A DNA stretch of 64,000 nt from Symbiodinium microadriaticum. Lineage: Eukaryota > Sar > Dinophyceae > Suessiales > Symbiodiniaceae. Positions within the stretch are counted from its first letter, which is position 1; the number at the start of each line of letters is the position of its first letter. The stretch is taken from assembly GCA_001939145.1 (NCBI GenBank), contig LSRX01000815.1, positions 2,285-66,284 on the forward strand, given 5' to 3'. Positions 60,201 to 64,000 of the stretch are shown here, piece by piece. Made by a program: the position numbers and the translations under genes. Under the pieces are notes generated by a model. That model made no database searches. It saw nothing but the letters and a program-made list of their open reading frames with translations, and was not told the origin of the DNA.

Positions 60201-63190
60201 GTGGTTCAGCTCTGTCCGTCGTAGCAGCGTAGCAACCTCGGATAGGATATCGGACGCTTCCGATAGATGTTGGACCTTCGGCGAAACGATCGCCAAGTCT
60301 CGTCTAGACGGCCAAGATCCTTCAAAAAAATCGAATTCTTCATGTAGCCATCACGAAGGGATCCGGCACTATGCAGCGTCGGAGTTTCTAGCAGCTCTGC
60401 CTGCTGGAGACCAGGTGTTCTGGTCTTCGATAACAAGGACATCCACCTCCAGGCTACGTACATCTGGGTGAAGGCAGGCCCGCTACAGACACCTAAACCC
60501 TGCACCCCCGAGTCCTACCCCGCTTTCGAAACCCCAAAGCCTCAGACCCTTAAATCCTAAGCCCCGAACCCCACAGCCAAGACCCTCCAACCCTAAACGA
60601 ATCTGAAAGCTAAACGTCTTTCATAACCTCATGGTTGTGATCACGACGATAATGTTCGTTCTCATTGTTCTGATTATTCTTACTATCAGTACTACTGCTC
60701 TTGAAAATCATGGTTGCGATCATCACGATGGTTGTTTTTATTGCCTGTGCTATGATTACTTCTGCTGATGATGATGACGCTTCTGCTGCCACTGCCGCTA
60801 GCACAGTTGCTGTTGTTGCGCTCCGGGTTCAAGGGTTCTCCGTCTGGTGTTACTGTATCTGGTGCGGCCACATTTTCTGGTTTGTTGCAGCCAGCGGAGA
60901 GCCGAACCGAACCCCGAAAGCCTGAACATCTTTGCCTAAACCCTTCATGTTACACTTGTACAGCCCTTATGAAACAGTTGTAGAAACCGTCAAAGAAAGC
61001 TGAGTAGGAACCTTCGAAGAGTTTCGAAGCGACGGTTAACACTCGCGACTGGGAATGGAATGACAGCAGAGCGCGCTCCATCGCAACACCGGGAAACCCG
61101 CCTCCTGCACTACACGACAACCTGGGATTTCCTTTCGTTTAGGCTGTCCGCCTCCCTTCTCCTGCTCCCATGCTGCTCCCGCGCATCCTCAGCCTCGTCC
61201 TCCAAGAATGCAGGGCCCGGCACAGACTTGATCAGAGGGCTTCCCTTGAAAGGGCAGAGTCCGAATCCTGTAAGACCTGTAGGACCCTCCCGTGCATCCT
61301 GTGTGCCGCAGGGTGGAACCTTCGAGATTGGAACGGAATCCCAGCCATTCATGCACCGAGTCCTGCCGCCTTCAGTTGCATTCGACTGAGTTTAGGGTTA
61401 GATGGGTGGTCGGGATGAATTCAGCTGGGTCTTGGTTAAGAATGATGCGGTAGCTGCACGAAAACCACGAGAGCCCTCCACCTTGCTTGGCGGTGAAGGG
61501 TTTCTACAGTGCCGGGTGCTTCGATTCATAGTATGTGCTACGCTGGCCACCCATGAAGGCCTAACCCGTAACCAACATAGGGGTCTGAACAATGAGCAGC
61601 CGCATACCCTTCATAGTCCGGGAAACACCCCCACACCCTATTCTAGTGCTTAAGCCCCCTATACAGCCCACTGTAGCAGCCAGGCGTTGATCACGCTCTA
61701 CGGCTTCAAGTACTCCACCATCCGTTTGTGCGCTTCTCAGAAGCCGGATGAGCAACTTATGTAGGATCGACGGACTTTCATGGAGTTCTGATTACTTGTA
61801 CGTAAAGTAGGATCAATGGCAGCTCCCCCCACATAACAACTAGATACTATATTCGTTTCATGGAGCTGCTTCCCTGAATCTACACTGATGCGTTCTCCTT
61901 TGCTGTTCTGCACCTGTGAGGCCCGTCATTGGAGGCAAGGTGCTGGCCGTCTCCAACACGCAGCGCCCGGGCTGGATTCGTGAAGCCACCTTTTGGCTTT
62001 TGACGCGCAGCACGGGTTGATACTCGTACAACAGCCCAGGTTTACATACCGCGAGCTGGGCGACAATGCCGTCGAGGAGGGTAATGTGTGGGACCCAAGG
62101 TTGGAGCCATGAAGTGTGAACCCAAATCCCTGCGACAAAATGAGGGATGCGATGCATCCTCGACTCCATACCAAAGAAAGACTAGAAACCTTTCCTGAAA
62201 CCCAGAACTTAAACCCTGAACCCCAGTCCCAACTTCCACCCAAGCCACCGCCTGAGATCGGAACCATGGACATCCACGGCCGGCCCCGTCTGAAGGCAGA
62301 CTTTCCGCGTAATTCAAATCTTCAGGGTTGTAATTAGGACAGGGCTTTGGGGCATACGATAGGTTAGATGGGGACTAAGACGGGGCTACTGTGCTCACAG
62401 CCTTTTGGAGAGGCGGGGCAGCGAACTCCGTGATTGCAGTTTTGAGTTGCAGGCTGCACAGGGGCTTGGATTTGGAGTTTAGGGTCTAGGTTCAGGGACA
62501 AGCATAGCTCTGGGGGTTTCAGGTTTGCCTTTGCCGTCTCTATGGCTTTTGTTATTGCGGGGGGTCACGCACGAGCATTCCTTCATCGCACCTGTGCACA
62601 GCTGCATCCCGCGCAGCATCTGCCAGGTGTGGACAAGGCTGGCAGAAACAGCCAAGGCTGGAGACATGAAGATCGTCCTGCAGGTGGGGTGTGCGCGGCT
62701 TGTGACTGCAGTATGTTTCCGATTTTTTTTTGGCATTCTGCCCTCTTCGTACTGCTCTGCATCAGCTCCCAGACTCCGCCACCTGACTCGGAAGGATATC
62801 GTGGACTGGCAAGCAGGGGAGGAGCTGATGGTCGCCGTCGGGGCCTGAGATGTCCGAAGTTGAAACTGCGATAAAGTAATGGTAATAATCGTAGTAGGAA
62901 CAATAACAATACGAATCATACTGTTGTAAGAATACAATAATAAAAACAGTAATAATTTAGCAATAATAATAGTAATAATTACAATAACAATAACAATAAC
63001 AATAATAATAACAATAATAATAACAATAAGAATAAGAAGAAGTAGAATAATGATAATAATACTGCAACTAATAGCAATAATGTACTGAGATATAGCAATA
63101 GTATCAATATTACTAGTAATAATGAAAATATCCCTGCGCAAAGCAGCATCCCCTGCAAGGCCACGGAGATCCCGCACAAGCACTTCGACG
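46327..63190 (+). CDS. Giant IPT/TIG plus G8 domain protein gene, fibrocystin-L-like (partial model)
   Basis: About twenty short exons on + strand. IPT/TIG pieces occur at 53.4, 55.3, 56.8 and 58.05 kb, then ten exons at 59423-62842 give a complete G8 domain of about 170 codons spread over 3.4 kb. In known families IPT/TIG repeats followed by G8 mark fibrocystin and fibrocystin-L (PKHD1, PKHD1L1), large single-pass surface proteins; G8 also occurs in CEMIP and TMEM2. A possible signal-peptide exon ([20 protein letters not shown]) is at 46327-46421. The C-terminal part, including any membrane anchor, lies beyond the window or was not recognised. Phases agree through most joins with GT, GC and GA donors. 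The N-terminal exons (46-53 kb) are tentative and may belong to another gene. Confidence 0.7.
46450..46965. repeat. 500-base ATC/GTC triplet block with an internal duplication
   Basis: Imperfect ATC triplets. The segment containing CACAGTCATCATCATAATCG and ATCAGCATC recurs about 66 bases later. All frames encode poly-His/Ser/Ile or Asp/Met on the other strand and are rejected. Confidence 0.95.
47090..47212 (+). CDS. Exon ([16 protein letters not shown])
   Basis: A long pyrimidine tract and GCAG precede [20 protein letters not shown], then [18 protein letters not shown], and a GCAG/GTTGCT donor. This is a strong exon, but no domain is recognised. Confidence 0.55.
48565..48631 (+). CDS. Exon ([20 protein letters not shown])
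   Basis: A pyrimidine tract and CCAG precede [20 protein letters not shown]; a GC donor lies at 48632. No domain is recognised. Confidence 0.5.
49385..49915. repeat. Compound tetranucleotide microsatellite
   Basis: Blocks of GTAT, TA, GTAC, GTAG, TTTATA and ATCC repeats in succession. Open frames on both strands are repeat-derived. Confidence 0.95.
49916..51175. other. No recognised gene
   Basis: Coding-like short frames on both strands, without motif or phase support. Confidence 0.35.
51215..51535. repeat. TA/CATA/TAAA and GTGTGC microsatellite region
   Basis: Mixed AT-rich simple repeats with a GTGCACGCACGTGTG block near 51375-51425. Confidence 0.9.
51954..51992 (+). CDS. Possible small exon ([13 protein letters not shown])
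   Basis: 13 codons between GCAG and a GC donor, phase 0 both ends. Short, with no domain recognised. Confidence 0.3.
52446..52516 (+). CDS. Possible exon ([20 protein letters not shown])
   Basis: After a TTCAG acceptor, reads [16 protein letters not shown] then LRLSLDA; GT donor at 52517, phase 0 out, matching the next exon. Confidence 0.4.
52548..52645. repeat. CCCTAAA-type heptamer tract
   Basis: Degenerate CCCTAAA units in the intron between two candidate exons. Confidence 0.8.
52835..52899 (+). CDS. Exon ([19 protein letters not shown])
   Basis: After CCCAG, reads [23 protein letters not shown] donor at 52900 matches the phase of the next exon; a GT donor at 52910 is the alternative. 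Confidence 0.5.
52975..53215. repeat. AT/GTAT microsatellite
   Basis: Long TATA/CATA/GTAT repeats within the intron. Confidence 0.95.
53419..53487 (+). CDS. Exon: IPT lead-in ([16 protein letters not shown])
   Basis: A T-rich tract and CCCAG precede [20 protein letters not shown], ending phase 2 at CACAG/GTGTAA. Joined to the next exon it reads PGPHRLVTIGG. Confidence 0.65.
53488..55335. other. Probable intron with simple repeats
   Basis: Contains A/T homopolymers near 53570, TA runs at about 53637-53665 and 54232-54300, and a GGT run near 54645-54675. No exon is recognised. Confidence 0.5.
55336..55378 (+). CDS. Exon: IPT second strand ([10 protein letters not shown])
   Basis: After GCCAG, reads [16 protein letters not shown] donor at 55379. 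V-T-I-G-G-S-N-F-G is a textbook IPT/TIG motif. Phases match both sides. Confidence 0.7.
55861..55945. repeat. Dispersed repeat, copy 1
   Basis: Matches 56404-56488 at a 543-base offset with about four bases in five identical, including GCTTCCTGGTAGATGCA and GTTTGTGCA. It is inside an intron. Confidence 0.7.
56404..56488. repeat. Dispersed repeat, copy 2
   Basis: Second copy of the 85-base repeat at 55861-55945, same orientation. Confidence 0.7.
56776..56868 (+). CDS. Exon: IPT third strand ([16 protein letters not shown])
   Basis: After GAAAG, reads [21 protein letters not shown]-x-F-N-G-x-E-C is the usual IPT/TIG pattern after V-T-I-x-G-x-N-F-G. The 3' end is uncertain; GT donors lie at several places before 56869. 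Confidence 0.65.
56935..57015. repeat. TAAA and TA microsatellites
   Basis: AAATAAATAAAT run followed by a TA run. Confidence 0.9.
57016..58051. other. Probable intron, no exon recognised
   Basis: Contains phased pieces resembling processed gene debris and a CCCTAAA patch near 57690-57735. Nothing with a motif was found. Confidence 0.4.
58052..58109 (+). CDS. Exon: IPT end (PSVKVFVSG)
   Basis: A pyrimidine tract and CCAG precede [20 protein letters not shown], with a GC donor at 58110. T-P then V-x-V-x-V-x-G is the closing part of an IPT/TIG domain. Confidence 0.6.
58110..59422. other. Intron(s), connecting exon not found
   Basis: Exit phase 1 at 58109 and entry phase 0 at 59423 imply at least one more exon here, which I could not identify. 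Confidence 0.4.
59423..59493 (+). CDS. Exon: G8 domain start ([15 protein letters not shown])
   Basis: After GCAGAG, reads [19 protein letters not shown] then VGDSV. D-x-V-x-I-P-x-G-Q-x-x-x-L opens G8 domains. A GC donor at 59494, phase 2, fits the next exon. Confidence 0.7.
60025..60056 (+). CDS. Small exon: G8 (PNNLKTLR)
   Basis: 32 bases after CACAG read [12 protein letters not shown] donor at 60057, phase 1. Its two flanking phases agree exactly, and L-K-T-L is expected at this point of G8. Confidence 0.6.
60415..60473 (+). CDS. Exon: G8 ([18 protein letters not shown])
   Basis: After ACCAG, reads [21 protein letters not shown] donor at 60474. L-x-F-D-x-x-D-x-x-L-x-A-x-Y-I-x-V is the central G8 signature. 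Confidence 0.75.
60474..61311. other. Intron with CCCTAAA heptamers and CTG/GAT triplets
   Basis: Telomere-like heptamers at about 60490-60600; short triplet runs near 60765-60800. Removing it joins YIWVK to GGTFEIG in phase. Confidence 0.6.
61312..61359 (+). CDS. Exon: G8 ([16 protein letters not shown])
   Basis: 16 codons after CCGCAG, GT donor at 61360. GG-x-x-x-I-G-T-E-x-Q-P-F is the most recognisable G8 motif. Confidence 0.8.
61575..61664. mobile_element. Intronic element with ATAGGGG ends
   Basis: Left end ACATAGGGGTCTGAAC and right end CTTAAGCCCCCTATAC are imperfect inverse complements, within the G8 intron 61360-61683. It belongs to the GGCCCCTA-type family. Confidence 0.55.
61684..61760 (+). 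CDS. Exon: G8 ([13 protein letters not shown])
   Basis: After GCCAG, reads [20 protein letters not shown] and on to PDEQL; GT donor at 61761, phase 2. A-x-I-T-L-Y-G follows the GTESQPF motif in G8 domains. Confidence 0.7.
61921..61962 (+). CDS. Exon: G8 ([13 protein letters not shown])
   Basis: A pyrimidine tract and GTGAG precede [16 protein letters not shown] donor at 61963 gives phase 2; a GT donor at 61980 is the alternative. The join with 61760 restores Met before PVIGG. Confidence 0.65.
62040..62076 (+). CDS. Possible small exon ([12 protein letters not shown])
   Basis: After CCCAG, reads [15 protein letters not shown] donor at 62077 gives phase 0, matching the next exon. It may be absent from the mature mRNA. 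Confidence 0.45.
62257..62295 (+). CDS. Exon: G8 ([13 protein letters not shown])
   Basis: 13 codons after CTGAG, GC donor at 62296. D-I-H-G-x-P is a conserved G8 element. Phase 0 both ends. Confidence 0.7.
62627..62683 (+). CDS. Exon: G8 ([17 protein letters not shown])
   Basis: 19 codons between GCCAG and [29 protein letters not shown]-x-x-T-A-x-A-G-D directly follows the HGRP motif in G8 proteins. Phase 0 both ends. Confidence 0.8.
62795..62842 (+). CDS. Exon: G8 end ([16 protein letters not shown])
   Basis: After GGAAG, 16 codons [18 protein letters not shown] donor at 62843 (or GT at 62837). V-D-W-x-x-G-E-x-x-x-V-A closes the G8 core. Confidence 0.75.
62870..63125. repeat. AAT/ACA-rich triplet tract
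   Basis: AT-rich imperfect triplets (AAT, AAC, AGT) fill the intron after the G8 core. Frames on the minus strand give poly-Ile/Leu and are rejected. Confidence 0.85.
63160..63190 (+). CDS. Possible next exon ([10 protein letters not shown])
   Basis: 31 bases after GCAAG read [10 protein letters not shown] and meet GTAACG. Phase 0 entry agrees with the exon ending at 62842. Confidence 0.4.
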
Positions 63191-63274
63191 GTAACGGCTT
63201 GCACGGAGCACCGCCCGGGGCTCGTCAAACAGAGGCTGCTACCTTCGCGATGCCTCCCTAACACGAGAAAAGTT

Positions 63275-63590
63275 AGGGCCAGTTAGGGTTTCGCGTTTAG
63301 GGGTCTAGGGCGTGTAGGGTTTGGGGAAGGTAGCTGGTAAATCTGTTCGAGATCTACACCTGGCCGAATCTTGTCCGTCCCTTCTCCTAGACACCAAGCA
63401 GACGAAGCTGCAGCCCCGACTGTCTGCGCCAAGTCCGTTGCTGGCAGACTGTGCCGTAACCCTGGGTGACAGCAGGACTTGTACCACTTACGGCTTTGCA
63501 CGTTAAGGGGTGGATATGCCCTACACCCTAAACCCTATAACTCTATAACCTTGAACCCCTAAACCCGAAAACCCTAATCCCTACAGAGAT
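63275..63590. repeat. TTTAGGG then CCCTAAA heptamer patches
   Basis: TTTAGGG-type units at about 63275-63325 and CCCTAAA-type units at about 63520-63585, in opposite orientations around about 200 bases of ordinary sequence. Confidence 0.7.
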
Positions 63591-64000
63591 AGTACGCATG
63601 GGCTGGATTGCTATGATCGCCGCCTCAAGCTAGGCCAGTGGACTTCCAGAACGAGCCCGGAGCTTTGCATCGGAGTTTGCGGGCGTAGAACTGTTCTACA
63701 ATGTAGGTGTGTAGGCTTTGCAGGGCCTGAGGTTTAGGGGCTAGTGCCTTAGCTTTGATCGTTCGGTGCTTAAGGCTTGGGTTTGTGTGGGTGCGAGGCT
63801 TCAGAAATGATTCGACACTTCTGCACCAGTAGGACAGCTGTAATAGCATTGTAGCAGCACACATCAGCTACAAATCCTATCCACTGATAACACCACAGAG
63901 ATCGATTTCGTTGTAGCGTCGGAGCCTCGGCGGGATCAAGGCTTGGACTCGGAGGCCGGAGGCCGGGGTTGAGGATTTGGGCCCAAGGAGGGCCTGTCGG
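63591..64000. other. No recognised exon at right edge
   Basis: No motif-bearing exon seen; presumably intron of the giant gene, or its flank. Confidence 0.35.

Overview
The window looks like nuclear DNA of a dinoflagellate. Five things point there: a dinoflagellate histone-like protein gene (HCc/HLP type); introns that use GC-AG and GA-AG as well as GT-AG boundaries, with a G almost always following the acceptor AG; every recognisable gene on the + strand (a unidirectional cluster); degenerate TTTAGGG/CCCTAAA heptamers scattered through introns; and large amounts of microsatellite DNA. No rRNA, tRNA or CRISPR array was recognised. Nearly all genes are broken into short exons, so long single open frames are a poor guide. 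The gene models below were built by eye from protein motifs, splice sites and reading-phase agreement.

Layout, left to right, all + strand. (1) 2221-4567: an eight-exon membrane fatty-acid-desaturase-family gene with three histidine boxes. (2) 4.6-13.7 kb: mostly no recognised gene, with one possible exon near 9.6 kb, a minisatellite and long triplet and GT-rich repeats. (3) 13.75-39.65 kb: more than twenty small exons that read as consecutive pieces of IPT/TIG (immunoglobulin-like) domains of one very large, presumably cell-surface protein. (4) 41150-41830: the histone-like protein gene, four exons, with one frame break. (5) 43145-44049: a gene or pseudogene for a protein resembling periplasmic/iron-type substrate-binding proteins, with three one-base frame breaks and a duplicated segment at its 5' end. 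(6) About 46.3 kb to beyond 63.2 kb: a second giant gene with IPT/TIG exons followed by about ten small exons (59423-62842) that together spell a complete G8 domain. IPT/TIG repeats followed by G8 is the fibrocystin/fibrocystin-L (PKHD1/PKHD1L1) arrangement.

The two IPT regions may be separate paralogous genes, which I favour because two unrelated genes lie between them, or one enormous gene with other genes inside an intron. The introns carry most of the other structure: one has a 14-base direct repeat at both ends, one is almost entirely a terminal-inverted-repeat element, and a recurring short element with the end GGCCCCTA(C) occurs at about ten places, several inside introns of the genes called here. 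This looks like recent intron gain by mobile 'introner' elements. Exon ends inside the giant genes are approximate because three donor types are allowed; motif order and phase agreement are the main support.
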